Source: Sneathiellales bacterium (GTDB lineage: Bacteria > Pseudomonadota > Alphaproteobacteria > Sneathiellales > Sneathiellaceae). Taken from it: DNA of 33,106 nucleotides. Where the stretch lies: NCBI GenBank assembly GCA_022360775.1, contig JAKSCD010000216.1, positions 1-33,106 on the forward strand, given 5' to 3'. A program made the translations under genes and the position numbers. Of this stretch, positions 15,317 through 24,066 are shown one piece after another. Every line of letters starts with the position of its first letter. Within the stretch, counting starts at the first letter, position 1. The notes beneath the pieces were generated by a model. The model saw only the letters and a list, made by a program, of their open reading frames with translations, searched no databases and was not told the origin of the DNA.

Positions 15317-16315
15317 TTATGCCGCTTTGGGAGCGATGATCATTTTCGCTGTTTCGCGAATGTCCCGAACCTCAGCATTGTCCAGTAATCCCCGCTCAAG
15401 CAATTCTCGATGACATTCTGCGAGGTTATAATGAGGGATAGAAGGGTAAAGGTGATGCTCGATATGGTAATTGACACTATGCGGAAACAGGAGAAAGCGT
15501 ATCCAGGCAGGACCTGTATTCGTACGTGATGCTTTCATCGGTTCATCAAGGCTTCTTACAGCACCATGCTCGCAAATGGCGCGAAAACGCAAAATAGGCT
15601 GCAAAAGAGTGAGAAGCGGCAAAATCCAGAGAACCAGATATTCCAGCAAATACCCCATGTACCAGCAGATAGTCGGCATAATGATGTGAAAAGCCAGAAC
15701 GCCCCAGCGATCGAGATCTGCTGCTTTTCGAAGGGCAGGGGATGTATCATCCAGAGGGCGGTTCTTCTCATATGCTGTATTGGCTTGATCCTTGTTCGGG
15801 GCAGGGGCACCAAAGAAATAGGAAAAGGTTTTAAAGGCCGTGCTGCCCGTCAGGTCTTTAAGCAGTTTTTTAAACAGATAGGCTTTGCCCCGGGGATAAC
15901 CGCCATGAAGCGGAATATCCGGATCCTGTTTTCCGTAGAGATGATTATGATGAAGACGGTGAACCACCCGATAGCTGCACATGGAAATACCAACCGGGGA
16001 TGCAATCAATCGTCCTGCCAGATCATTAAGCCAGCGGGTCTTGTACATTCTGTAATGCGCGGCATCATGCGCAAGAACAAAGCAGGCCTGCTGACGCGTG
16101 GCAATGATAAACAGGCAAGGGATAACAACCCATGGTGTCCAGTAATAGATCGATAATCCGATGCAGGCGGCAAGGATGGCTACTGTCTGTAGAAGTCCCA
16201 GCGTTGATTTCAAAGGATTAATGCGGGTAAGGCGTTTAATGATTTCCGGCGGGAGTGACTTGGCCCGGCGGGTGTCTTCACGGAACTCCTGACCTTTTTG
16301 AACCTCGGTTTTCAT
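15317..16315 (-). CDS. Membrane fatty acid desaturase-family protein
   Basis: 332 residues with the three histidine boxes of the membrane di-iron desaturase/hydroxylase family: HDAAH (83-87), HRLHH (119-123) and HIEHH (284-288). Several hydrophobic segments (40-75, 205-245) span the membrane. HSVNYHIEHHLYPSIPHYNL is typical of fatty acid desaturases, and also of some carotenoid or alkane oxygenases, so substrate is open. Monocistronic, starts at ATG 16315. Confidence 0.9.
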   Translation of the reverse strand: MKTEVQKGQEFREDTRRAKSLPPEIIKRLTRINPLKSTLGLLQTVAILAACIGLSIYYWTPWVVIPCLFIIATRQQACFVLAHDAAHYRMYKTRWLNDLAGRLIASPVGISMCSYRVVHRLHHNHLYGKQDPDIPLHGGYPRGKAYLFKKLLKDLTGSTAFKTFSYFFGAPAPNKDQANTAYEKNRPLDDTSPALRKAADLDRWGVLAFHIIMPTICWYMGYLLEYLVLWILPLLTLLQPILRFRAICEHGAVRSLDEPMKASRTNTGPAWIRFLLFPHSVNYHIEHHLYPSIPHYNLAECHRELLERGLLDNAEVRDIRETAKMIIAPKAA

Positions 16316-16743
16316 TCTTTTTATAACCTTGTCCAGAGACTGTCGATAACACTGTTATAATTTCATCATACTCCTGTCCGGCAAAAAAAGAAATCTTTTC
16401 TACGATTTGTTAGAAAATTTTCTTTCCCTTCATTTCCTGTTTTGGCAGAGATATAAAACTGGTTGTCTCAAAACTTTTTCATTTCTCACTTGCAACTGCT
16501 TAAGGGAATGATTATGTTCCCGGCCGAGATGCGACGCATGACGCCTTGAAATGGTACGGTCGCGATACCGCGTCTCGATAGAAATTTCATGAGGGTTGCC
16601 CTCTTTTTACAAAAGACTTGAATTGACCCAACGCGCTAGTGAGCGGGCCGCACTTCTGGTGGGGCGTCGATTATTTTTGGTCTTTTGATAACAGCCTGGA
16701 CCGTCCAATTAGCGGGCGGCAATCGGAAAGGAAAAAGCTGAAG
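16316..16743. other. 428-bp intergenic region between desaturase and DJ-1-like gene
   Basis: No gene of normal size. The left part (16316-16500) is AT-rich with no clear promoter (TATAAA at 16452 has no good -35). The right part holds the structured leader at 16501-16608 (separate entry), then a G/C-rich stretch 16632-16672. The GTG-extended ORF from 16639 (track) has no ribosome site and looks non-coding. Confidence 0.6.
16501..16608 (+). promoter_or_regulatory. Candidate structured leader or small RNA with mini-ORF
   Basis: AAGGGA at 16502 precedes ATG 16514 opening an 11-codon ORF (MFPAEMRRMTP, stop 16547-16549). Within and after it, CGAGATGCG (16525-16533) pairs with CGCGTCTCG (16569-16577), nine pairs with one G-U, enclosing ATGCG-A-CGCAT. 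Then GAGGG-TTG-CCCTC followed by T5 (16591-16608) is a small terminator hairpin, 135 bases before the DJ-1-like ATG. The order ribosome site, mini-ORF, stem, terminator resembles an attenuator or an independent sRNA. No known RNA family recognised. Confidence 0.35.
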
Positions 16744-17310
16744 ATGCAGTTAGAAAACGCGCTTACCGGTAAAAAAGTTGCCATCCTTGTTGCCAATGGT
16801 TTTGAAGAATCCCACATGACTGGCTTGCATAAAAGCCTTGTTGATACGGGAGCGGAAATCAAGATTGTTTCACCTGAAAAAGGTGTAGTGAACAGCTGGC
16901 ATGATGGAAGCTGGGGCCATTTCTTTCCTGCAAACGCTTTTCTGCCAACGTCCATGTCCCATCATTTTGATGCGGTGATCGTACCAGGTGGCTCTCGCCA
17001 TGTGACCCGTCTTTGTGCAGATCCTCAAACAGCACGCTTTATGCGCGGCTTCATGGAAGACAACAAGCCTGTCGCTCTTTTCGAGGATGCATTGAAGATT
17101 ATCGCATTTGACGACACCCTGGCGGACAGAAAAGTAACCGTCGCAGAGGATATCAAGGAACTTGTCCTTGCCCAGGAAGCTGAGCTTGTTGAGGGTACGC
17201 TTAATGTGGATGATATGCTGGTAACAGGCACAGATGAGATCTTGCCTGTGGTCGAGAAATTTGTCGAATGTATCCAGAACTATGTTCCGGAGGCCTGGGA
17301 AGCTGCATAA
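16744..17310 (+). CDS. DJ-1/PfpI-fold protein lacking nucleophile Cys
   Basis: 188 residues. KKVAILVANGFEESHMTGLHKSLVDTGAEIKIVSPEKGVV, HHFDAVIVPGGSRHVTRL and NKPVALFEDALKIIA follow the class I glutamine-amidotransferase-like/DJ-1 fold. At the nucleophile elbow, where DJ-1/PfpI has Cys-His/Ala-Gly, the sequence is F113-E114-D115, so no protease, glyoxalase or amidase chemistry of the usual type. It resembles the C-terminal domain of large-subunit (KatE-type) catalases, which also lack the Cys; a stand-alone version is the best description. I start at ATG 16744 with AAAGGA ten bases before; the track extends to a GTG at 16639 without support. Strong terminator follows. Confidence 0.8.
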   Translation: MQLENALTGKKVAILVANGFEESHMTGLHKSLVDTGAEIKIVSPEKGVVNSWHDGSWGHFFPANAFLPTSMSHHFDAVIVPGGSRHVTRLCADPQTARFMRGFMEDNKPVALFEDALKIIAFDDTLADRKVTVAEDIKELVLAQEAELVEGTLNVDDMLVTGTDEILPVVEKFVECIQNYVPEAWEAA

Positions 17311-17332
17311 CTTCACAGAATAAACAATCGGG

Positions 17333-17363
17333 AATGCCTCCTTTTAAAGGGGGCATTTTTTTT
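17333..17363 (+). terminator. Intrinsic terminator after DJ-1-like gene
   Basis: AATGCCTCC-TTTTAAA-GGGGGCATT (nine pairs, one G-U) followed by T6 or more, 22 bases after the stop. Insulates the flagellar operon starting at 17475. Confidence 0.88.
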
Positions 17364-17474
17364 GCCTTTTTTCCGCTTTTTGCGCGAAGTGTCATATGTG
17401 ATTTTTACACTTTGTTAACCTTTGCTGCTTACGGTAAAGGCAGATCAGTTTGTGACACGTAAAGTGAGCTTTCG

Positions 17475-17876
17475 ATGAGTTTACAGGATATACCTTTATT
17501 TTCCGCCCTGACGGAGCGTATGAAATGGCTAACGGCCAGGCAAAAGGTATTGTCACAAAATATCGCCAATGCCGATACCCCGGGTTATGAGGCGAAAGAT
17601 CTGAAACCCCAGAAATTCAAGGATATGTTGCCGCGCCCGGAAGAAAGTACTGTTCAGATGGCGAGTACCAACAGCAAGCATATCCAGCTTGAAAGCAAGT
17701 CGGAATTCAATACCAAAAAGAACAAAACACCGTATGAAATTTCTCCGACCGGTAATGAAGTTGTCCTGGAAGAGCAAATGACGCATCTTGCGAATACCCA
17801 GCTGGAATACCAGATGACGACTTCACTTTACAAGAAACACCTGACCATGTTGAAAACGGCCCTTGGCCGCCAGTAA
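17475..17876 (+). CDS. flgB: Flagellar basal-body rod protein FlgB
   Basis: 133 residues. LTERMKWLTARQKVLSQNIANADTPGYEAKDLKPQKF is the FlgB/rod N-terminal motif, and NTQLEYQMTTSLYKKHLTMLKTALGR the C-terminal rod helix. Proximal rod subunit exported through the flagellar gate. Starts at ATG 17475 with GTGAG 10 bases upstream; first gene of the flgB-cckA cluster, 14 bases before flgC. Confidence 0.97.
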   Translation: MSLQDIPLFSALTERMKWLTARQKVLSQNIANADTPGYEAKDLKPQKFKDMLPRPEESTVQMASTNSKHIQLESKSEFNTKKNKTPYEISPTGNEVVLEEQMTHLANTQLEYQMTTSLYKKHLTMLKTALGRQ

Positions 17877-17890
17877 TTGGAGTTCGTTAG

Positions 17891-18298
17891 ATGGATTTGA
17901 TTAAGTCAATGGCTATTTCAGCCTCCGGCATGAAGGCGCAAGGCGAACGCATGCGGGTTATTTCAGAAAATCTCGCGAACAAGGATAGCGTCGGAAAAAC
18001 CGCAGGCGAGGATCCTTATCGCCGTAAAATGGTTTCCTTTTCCAATGAACTGGATCGTGAATTGGGCGCGAAAAAGGTCGTCGTCGATAATGTCGTCGAG
18101 GACAAGTCGGATTTTGGCCTTAAATATGATCCCAACCATCCGGCAGCAAATGAAGACGGGTATGTAAAGGTTCCAAATGTGAACGCACTGGTCGAAGTGA
18201 TGGACATGAAGGAAACGCAGCGGTCCTATCAGGCCAATCTCGGAGCCATTGATGCTTCGAAACGAATGATTATGCAAACCCTGGATATCCTGCGCTAG
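17891..18298 (+). CDS. flgC: Flagellar basal-body rod protein FlgC
   Basis: 135 residues. Starts MDLIKSMAISASGMKAQGERMRVISENLANKDS (rod motif), middle DPNHPAANEDGYVKVPNVNALVEVMDMKETQRSYQANLGAI is the conserved FlgC C-terminal block. Proximal rod subunit acting with FlgB and FliE. TTGGAG nine bases before the ATG. Compare with the shorter paralogue at 11386. Confidence 0.97.
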   Translation: MDLIKSMAISASGMKAQGERMRVISENLANKDSVGKTAGEDPYRRKMVSFSNELDRELGAKKVVVDNVVEDKSDFGLKYDPNHPAANEDGYVKVPNVNALVEVMDMKETQRSYQANLGAIDASKRMIMQTLDILR

Positions 18299-18318
18299 GT
18301 GAGTGACGGAGAGAATTG

Positions 18319-18654
18319 ATGGCGACGACAACCCCTCTTTCAGCGATGCAGGCCTATGGCAAGGCTCTGGATAATCTGTCCTCGATCAAACCCGGAGAAG
18401 GGGGCACCACTGTTGGTGTTGATGAGGCGGAAACTGGACCAAGTTTTTCCGAACTTGTGAAGGAAGCAGGGCGTGAAGCCGTTGCAGAAGGACAGTCTTC
18501 TGAAAAAGTCAGCCTTGAATCCCTGACCGGCGACTCTGGTCTTGCGGAAATCGTAACGGCGGTGAGTAGTGCAGAAGCGACACTTGAAACAGTAGTTTCT
18601 GTTCGTGATCGTGTAATTCAGGCTTATCAAGACATCATTAAAATGCCAATCTAG
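18319..18654 (+). CDS. fliE: Flagellar hook-basal body complex protein FliE
   Basis: 111 residues. SFSELVKEAGREAVAEGQSSEKVSLESL and the C-terminal AVSSAEATLETVVSVRDRVIQAYQDIIKMPI, the FliE signature ending in the conserved I-x-M-P-I-like tail. Links the MS ring or export gate to the rod. I start at ATG 18319, since the track start is a TTG one codon earlier and GGAGAG precedes the ATG. 20 bases after flgC. Confidence 0.95.
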   Translation: MATTTPLSAMQAYGKALDNLSSIKPGEGGTTVGVDEAETGPSFSELVKEAGREAVAEGQSSEKVSLESLTGDSGLAEIVTAVSSAEATLETVVSVRDRVIQAYQDIIKMPI

Positions 18655-18684
18655 CCTCCGCGCTTTATTGCAGGAGGAATTAAG

Positions 18685-18948
18685 ATGACCCCCACCGACG
18701 TTGTGGATGTTGCCAGGGAAGCGATTTGGGTGCTTTTGGCTGTGGCATCGCCAGTAATGCTGGTTGCTTTGGGGGTTGGCCTTGTTGTTGCTCTGGTTCA
18801 GGCACTGACGCAGGTTCAGGAGATGACCCTGGCCTTTGTTCCGAAGATCCTTGCGATCTTTCTTACCCTGATCGTCTTCTTTCCCTTTATGATCCAGGCA
18901 ATGATAGATCTTATGGACCAGATCTCCCAGCGTATCTCGGCCTTGTAA
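18685..18948 (+). CDS. fliQ: Flagellar export gate protein FliQ
   Basis: 87 residues, two membrane helices. VVDVAREAIWVLLAVASPVMLVALGVGLVVALVQALTQVQEMTLAFVPKILAIFL is the FliQ signature. Strong ribosome site AGGAGGAATT before ATG. Gate component with FliP and FliR; 15 bases before fliR. Confidence 0.97.
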   Translation: MTPTDVVDVAREAIWVLLAVASPVMLVALGVGLVVALVQALTQVQEMTLAFVPKILAIFLTLIVFFPFMIQAMIDLMDQISQRISAL

Positions 18949-18963
18949 CGGAGAGCGCTACGG

Positions 18964-19725
18964 ATGCTTCAGGAATTTCTGGAAGTTAACATCTTCGCTT
19001 TCCTCCTGGTCTTTGCAAGACTGGGGGCTGCCTTTATGGCTGTTCCCGGTTTTGGTGAAGGTTTTGTTCCTGTTCGCGTTCGCCTGACTATTTCGCTTGC
19101 TGTCACATTTCTTGTGACCCAGTTTGTGGCAGATAGTCTTCCTCCTCAGCCTTCTTCAGTTATGGCACTGACCCTTCTCCTCGTTGGGGAAATAATGATT
19201 GGCCTCATTATGGGCGGAGCGCTTCGGATGGCAATCAGTGGCCTTCATATTGCCGGTACGATAATCGCACAGCAGGCGGGTCTCGCTGCAGCGCAATTTT
19301 TCGATCCCGCTCAAATGACACAAGGAGCGGTTACCAGTAGTTTCCTGACAATCATGGCAATGACCATGATTTTTGTAACAGACATGCACCATCTGTTCCT
19401 GCAGGGAACCTATGCAAGTTATACTCTTTTTCCGGTAGGAGAGTTGCCGCCGCTCGGGGATATTTCTGAGCTGGTTACCGGCTTTGTCGCGGGAAGCTTT
19501 AAACTGGGTTTTCAGATTTCAGCGCCCTTTCTGGTTTATGGCCTGACTTTCTATTTCGGTATTGGTCTGATCAACCGGCTGATGCCACAGGTGCAGATTT
19601 TCTTCGTCGCAATGCCCTTGCAGATCGCGCTGGCATTTGCTGTTTTGTCAATCACTGTTGGAGCCAGTATTATGTGGTTCATCACTTATTATGAGGAAAC
19701 GCTGATGCGTTTTCTTGGGGAATAG
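18964..19725 (+). CDS. fliR: Flagellar export gate protein FliR
   Basis: 253 residues, about six membrane segments. LVFARLGAAFMAVPGFGEGFVPVRVRLTISLAVTFLV, GEIMIGLIMGGALRMAISGLHIAGTIIAQQAGLAAAQFFDP and LINRLMPQVQIFFVAMPLQIALAF are conserved FliR blocks. Gate subunit completing the FliPQR core; stop is three bases before flhB. Confidence 0.97.
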   Translation: MLQEFLEVNIFAFLLVFARLGAAFMAVPGFGEGFVPVRVRLTISLAVTFLVTQFVADSLPPQPSSVMALTLLLVGEIMIGLIMGGALRMAISGLHIAGTIIAQQAGLAAAQFFDPAQMTQGAVTSSFLTIMAMTMIFVTDMHHLFLQGTYASYTLFPVGELPPLGDISELVTGFVAGSFKLGFQISAPFLVYGLTFYFGIGLINRLMPQVQIFFVAMPLQIALAFAVLSITVGASIMWFITYYEETLMRFLGE

Positions 19726-19728
19726 GGA

Positions 19729-20796
19729 ATGGCAGACGATCAGGACGAAGCACAAAAAACCGAAGAGCCGACGCCGAAGAAGATAGAGGATGCCCATAAG
19801 AAAGGGCAGGTGGCTAAATCTCAGGAAGTGGGTCATTGGTTCATGACCATGGGAATTACCCTTGTCATGGTTATATTCATGGCAGGCTTTGGAAATGACC
19901 TCGCCTTTGATCTTTATAAATTTGTCGAGCAGCCTCACAATATTTCCCTGGAAGGCTTTAATCTTCGCAATATCTTTGCCGATCTCGGCTGGGCGGTTGT
20001 TGCGGTTATCGCCCCGGTCCTTGGGATGTTGATGCTGGCAGGCTTTCTTGGAAATGTAATCCAGCATCGTCCTGTTTTTTCTACCGAACGTATAAAGCCT
20101 CAATTCTCAAAAATTTCGTTATTTCAAGGTATTAAGCGGCAGTTTTCACTTAAGGCTGTCGCCGAGTTTTTAAAAGGCATCGCAAAGCTGACATTGGTTG
20201 GTGTTATCGCTTTTCTGCTGGTGATGCCGGAAATGAGTGAATTACCGCTGATGATGACCTATGAGATCAGCGGAATTCTTACGGCCTTGCAGGATCAGAT
20301 CCTCAGCCTGCTTCTCGGGGTTGCCTCGGTGATGGGGGTGATTGCGGGGCTTGATTACATGTATCAGCGTTATAACCACTATAAGCAACTGCGTATGACA
20401 AAGCAGGAAATCAAGGACGAAAACAAGCAGTCTGAAGGTGATCCGATGATCAAATCCCGCTTGCGGGCTCTTCGGATGCAACGATCCCGTCAGCGGATGA
20501 TGCAGGCTGTTCCGTCTGCTGATGTTGTGATTACCAACCCGACCCATTATGCGGTTGCGCTGAAATACAATCAGGCTGAAGATCCCGCGCCAGTCGTTCT
20601 GGCCCTCGGGACCGATAACATCGCCCTTAAAATTCGTGAAATCGCTAACGAAAATGAAATACCTATCGTTGAAAATCCCCCTCTTGCGAGAGCGCTTCAC
20701 GCCTCCTGCGAACTTGACGAAGCTATTCCATATGAGCATTACCGGGCGGTTGCCGAGGTTATCGGTTACGTCTTGAAGTTAAAAAGAATGAATTAG
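19729..20796 (+). CDS. flhB: Flagellar export switch protein FlhB
   Basis: 355 residues: N-terminal EEPTPKKIEDAHKKGQVAKSQEV, four membrane spans about 38-210, and a cytoplasmic domain with the autocleavage site NPTH (N270-H273) in VVITNPTHYAVALKY. FlhB switches export from rod/hook to filament substrates after self-cleavage. The domain after NPTH is matched by the separate protein at 14881. 14 bases before cckA. Confidence 0.97.
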   Translation: MADDQDEAQKTEEPTPKKIEDAHKKGQVAKSQEVGHWFMTMGITLVMVIFMAGFGNDLAFDLYKFVEQPHNISLEGFNLRNIFADLGWAVVAVIAPVLGMLMLAGFLGNVIQHRPVFSTERIKPQFSKISLFQGIKRQFSLKAVAEFLKGIAKLTLVGVIAFLLVMPEMSELPLMMTYEISGILTALQDQILSLLLGVASVMGVIAGLDYMYQRYNHYKQLRMTKQEIKDENKQSEGDPMIKSRLRALRMQRSRQRMMQAVPSADVVITNPTHYAVALKYNQAEDPAPVVLALGTDNIALKIREIANENEIPIVENPPLARALHASCELDEAIPYEHYRAVAEVIGYVLKLKRMN

Positions 20797-20810
20797 GGAT
20801 CAGGTAAAGA

Positions 20811-23318
20811 ATGGGACCCGCATATAAACCCGGACGCGTAAGAGACAGAAGGTTCTTCCTCGGCGTGGATGCACGTCAGCTCGCAGCGGCCTATTTTCTG
20901 GTGGCAACATTAATCGTGATTGCTGCAATGCTGGGTCAGGAACTCAGTTTTCTTAACCTGATGATCCTGAGTGCGATGGTTCTCGCCGCAATGGGGATCG
21001 GTCTTTGGTATCTTATCTTTTATGGTTTGCGCCGTGCTGCTTCAGGTGATCTTGATCTCATAGCGGAGTTTGTCTCTGCCAGTCCGGAAGGTCGGCTTGT
21101 CACGACGAAGGAAGGTGAGTTTGTTCTTGCCAATGATGCATATTTTGACGTGATGCGTCTTGATCCACGTAATGGAAATAAAACCCTTCTTGAAGTTATG
21201 AAGGAGGATTTTGCTGCAAGGGAGCAGTTGAAATCACTTCAGAATACCGCAAATAAAGGCGAGCAGATCGGTCTTAGGGTTGAAATGAAAACCGCGGACG
21301 GGCGCTGGCTTGCGGTTCTTGCGCATCCAATAAAAGCCATCCCGGATTGCCTGATCTGGTATGTCGCTGAAACCACCACCCAGCACAAGATTGAGGAGGT
21401 GGAGCGGAGCGAACGGGAGAAGCTCTCGGAATATTTCAATAATGCGCCTGTCGGTTTTTACTCTCTGGACGAAAGAGGGCGTATTCAGTTTGTGAACCGA
21501 ATTCTTGCAGATTGGCTCGGATATCATCAGCGAGAGCTGTCCGAGGGGAATATTGCTTTCTCGGACGTGATTATCAAAGGAGATGACCGCCAACTGAACC
21601 TGATGGACAATCTGACCGACGGTGGACATCGTTATGAAGGTGAGCTCCAGCTTCGGCGAAGAGACGGCACAGTCCTGCCTGTTCATATCACACAGACACT
21701 GGCACGGGATGAAAATGGTGAGGTCATTGGATCGCGCAGCGTGGTTCGGGAATTGCTGCAGGAGCAGCAGTGGCGCGAACGGGTTGAAAGCGCAGAGCAA
21801 CATTTCCGCCGGTTTTTCGAAGCCGCCCCGATCGGCATTATCATGCTGGATAAAAACGGCGTTATTGCCGAAGGGAACCCTGCTTTCCGTGTGATGACAG
21901 AAACAGTAGTTGATAATGTCATTGGCCGGCATGTAACGGAGCTGGTGCTTGATCAGGATCGCGATGCGCTTAATGAGAAAATTGCTGAATCTTCAGCCAG
22001 TGATTTTGCCCCCAAACCGATCGAAATGAAGCTCCTGGACGGAGAGCGGGTGGCCAATTTTTATATCAGTGCCATTGCCGGCTCAGATGGAAATGCAGAA
22101 AGCCTGCTTATTCATATCATCGATACATCGGCCCAGCGTCAACTTGAAGTCCAGTTTGCACAAAGCCAGAAAATGCAGGCGGTAGGACAGCTGGCAGGGG
22201 GTATTGCCCATGATTTTAACAATCTGCTGACAGCCATGATCGGTTTTTGTGATCTCTTGTTGCTGCGTCATCAGGTGGGTGATCCGTCTTACTCTGATAT
22301 CAGTCAGATCAAGCAAAACGCCAATCGTGCGGCCGGACTTGTTCGCCAGCTTCTCGCCTTCTCCAGACAGCAAACCTTGCGGCCAAAAGTGACAGATATC
22401 ACCGAGGTTCTTGCCGAGCTTTCCAATCTGCTTCGCCGCCTGATTGGTGAAGCTATTGAACTGGAAATCAAACATGCCAGAGATCTCTGGCTGGTGAAGG
22501 TTGACCAAAGCCAGTTTGAACAGGTTGTGATCAATCTCGCTGTGAATGCACGAGATGCCATGTCAGGTGAGGGCAAGCTGACGTTCAAGACGGAAAATTA
22601 TGTCGTCCGGGTTCGGGGTAAGGATGCCCATGAACTGGTTCCGACCGGGGAATATATTAAAATCAGCGTGACGGATACCGGTACGGGTATTTCTGAAGAT
22701 GTGATTGAGAAAATCTTTGATCCGTTTTTCACCACCAAGAAAGTGGGCGAGGGAACGGGTCTCGGACTGAGTACTGTTTATGGGATTATCAAACAGACAG
22801 GTGGCTTTATCTTCGCAGAAAATAACGAAGGTGCCGGTATTACCTTTAATATCTATCTGCCAAAACATATAGAAGCCATGTCTGCCGCGACCGAGGGAGC
22901 AGAAGAGCCTCAGAAGGTTCATCGGGATCTTTCCGGTGTTGGGACGGTTCTGCTTGTGGAGGATGAAGATCCTGTGCGTTTGTTTGCATCTCGTGCCCTT
23001 CAGAATAAGGGATATGAAGTTTTGCAGGCGGATTGCGGCGAATCTGCCCTTGAAGTGTTTGAAAATCATGAAGGAGAGATTGACCTGCTGATCACCGATG
23101 TGGTCATGCCCAGTATGGATGGACCAACACTGGTGAAAAATATCACCCAGCAAGTGCCGGACCTGAAGGTGATCTTTATTTCCGGATATGCGGAGGATGC
23201 TTTCCGTAAAGATCTTGATTTTGACATCAACAAGATCGAGTTTTTACCGAAACCTTTCTCGCTCAAGGAAATTGCAGAAAAGGTCAAGGAAGTGATGTCT
23301 CAGGAAGCGGCTGAGTAA
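20811..23318 (+). CDS. cckA: Hybrid sensor histidine kinase CckA
   Basis: 835 residues. Two N-terminal membrane spans (about 26-42 and 49-70), three PAS-like domains (about 80-190, 205-320, 330-440), HisKA with phosphoacceptor H467 in [20 protein letters not shown], HATPase with N575/N579, VTDTGTGIS and [11 protein letters not shown], and a C-terminal receiver with D763 (ITDVVMP) and K814. This order and [13 protein letters not shown] are CckA-typical. CckA starts the phosphorelay through ChpT to CtrA, which controls flagellar and cell-cycle genes in this class. Directly behind flhB (14-base gap) so probably in the flagellar transcript. Convergent TetR gene is only 2 bases downstream, with no terminator visible. 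Confidence 0.93.
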   Translation: MGPAYKPGRVRDRRFFLGVDARQLAAAYFLVATLIVIAAMLGQELSFLNLMILSAMVLAAMGIGLWYLIFYGLRRAASGDLDLIAEFVSASPEGRLVTTKEGEFVLANDAYFDVMRLDPRNGNKTLLEVMKEDFAAREQLKSLQNTANKGEQIGLRVEMKTADGRWLAVLAHPIKAIPDCLIWYVAETTTQHKIEEVERSEREKLSEYFNNAPVGFYSLDERGRIQFVNRILADWLGYHQRELSEGNIAFSDVIIKGDDRQLNLMDNLTDGGHRYEGELQLRRRDGTVLPVHITQTLARDENGEVIGSRSVVRELLQEQQWRERVESAEQHFRRFFEAAPIGIIMLDKNGVIAEGNPAFRVMTETVVDNVIGRHVTELVLDQDRDALNEKIAESSASDFAPKPIEMKLLDGERVANFYISAIAGSDGNAESLLIHIIDTSAQRQLEVQFAQSQKMQAVGQLAGGIAHDFNNLLTAMIGFCDLLLLRHQVGDPSYSDISQIKQNANRAAGLVRQLLAFSRQQTLRPKVTDITEVLAELSNLLRRLIGEAIELEIKHARDLWLVKVDQSQFEQVVINLAVNARDAMSGEGKLTFKTENYVVRVRGKDAHELVPTGEYIKISVTDTGTGISEDVIEKIFDPFFTTKKVGEGTGLGLSTVYGIIKQTGGFIFAENNEGAGITFNIYLPKHIEAMSAATEGAEEPQKVHRDLSGVGTVLLVEDEDPVRLFASRALQNKGYEVLQADCGESALEVFENHEGEIDLLITDVVMPSMDGPTLVKNITQQVPDLKVIFISGYAEDAFRKDLDFDINKIEFLPKPFSLKEIAEKVKEVMSQEAAE

Positions 23319-23320
23319 AT

Positions 23321-23896
23321 TTAATGTGATAGCAATCCGGTCAGAACCGGCCGCCAATCCTGACTTTTTTCTTCACTTTTGCTGAGCGTATAGGCGCCAA
23401 AATACAGATTTGTAAGGGCAATTGCTGTCAAGGTGACGTCAGCTTTTCCTTTATTTATCTGCTCTGGAATAGAGGCCAGTGCTTCTTTAAAAGCGGTTTG
23501 CATTTTCTCGGTCATGCTCCTTACAAGAGAAGCAACAATGGCATCACTGGGGGCCAGTTCGATCGCTGCATTACACATCAGGCAGCCCTTTTTCTCCTGA
23601 ATTTTTTCTGCGGCAAAACTGCGCTCGAAAAGTCCGATAATTCTTTCAAGCGGTGCACCGTTTCCCTGATCTTTCAGGCTGGCAGCACCCTTGCTAATAT
23701 ATTGATTTTCATAGCGTTCCAGTGCCAGAAGATAGACTGCCCGCTTGTCCCCAAAGGCTTTATAGAAAGACCCTCTCGTCAGGCCCATTGCATCCAGTAA
23801 ATCAGGCAGACTTGTCGCGCCATATCCGAGGCGCCAGAAAATCTGCATGGCACCTTCTATTGCTTCTTCCATTTCAAATTCACGAGGGCGAGCCAT
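23321..23896 (-). CDS. TetR/AcrR family regulator
   Basis: 191 residues. HTH about 26-51: GYGATSLPDLLDAMGLTRGSFYKAFGDKRAVYLLALERYE. The ligand half has EKKGCLMCNAAIELAPSD, a pattern of AcrR-like proteins whose genes often neighbour oxidoreductases. Start ATG 23896. Divergent from the secreted YHS gene, with a palindrome in the gap that it may bind. Its stop is 2 bases from the cckA stop. Confidence 0.9.
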   Translation of the reverse strand: MARPREFEMEEAIEGAMQIFWRLGYGATSLPDLLDAMGLTRGSFYKAFGDKRAVYLLALERYENQYISKGAASLKDQGNGAPLERIIGLFERSFAAEKIQEKKGCLMCNAAIELAPSDAIVASLVRSMTEKMQTAFKEALASIPEQINKGKADVTLTAIALTNLYFGAYTLSKSEEKSQDWRPVLTGLLSH

Positions 23897-23944
23897 TTCT
23901 TCATTCCCTTAATCGATCACGTAATCTTCACAACGATGTGTTTT

Positions 23945-23958
23945 GTACCAATTGGTAC
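23945..23958. promoter_or_regulatory. 14-bp palindrome, candidate TetR operator
   Basis: GTACCAATTGGTAC is perfectly self-complementary and lies 48 bases upstream of the TetR start and about 110 before the YHS gene. Length and position suit a TetR dimer; binding is inferred. Confidence 0.45.
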
Positions 23959-24066
23959 CTAATAATATATGTGGTTTAGCTTCTCGGCAAGAACCCCTCT
24001 AATCTTACTTGTCGATGAAGGCCCTAAAGATCAACCAGGCGATTGTCGCCCCTATGGAGAATGAGA

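Noticed and set aside
16620-16672. GC-rich stretch in the leader as a possible tRNA
   Set aside because: No acceptor stem, no T-loop GGTTCGA and no CCA-compatible ends found.
16639-16743. GTG-initiated extension of the DJ-1-like protein
   Set aside because: No ribosome site, Trp/Phe-rich non-family sequence; the ATG at 16744 has a good site and matches the family start.
17414-17420. GTTAACC upstream of flgB as a CtrA half-site
   Set aside because: The second TTAA at the right spacing is missing, so only a half match; too weak to claim.
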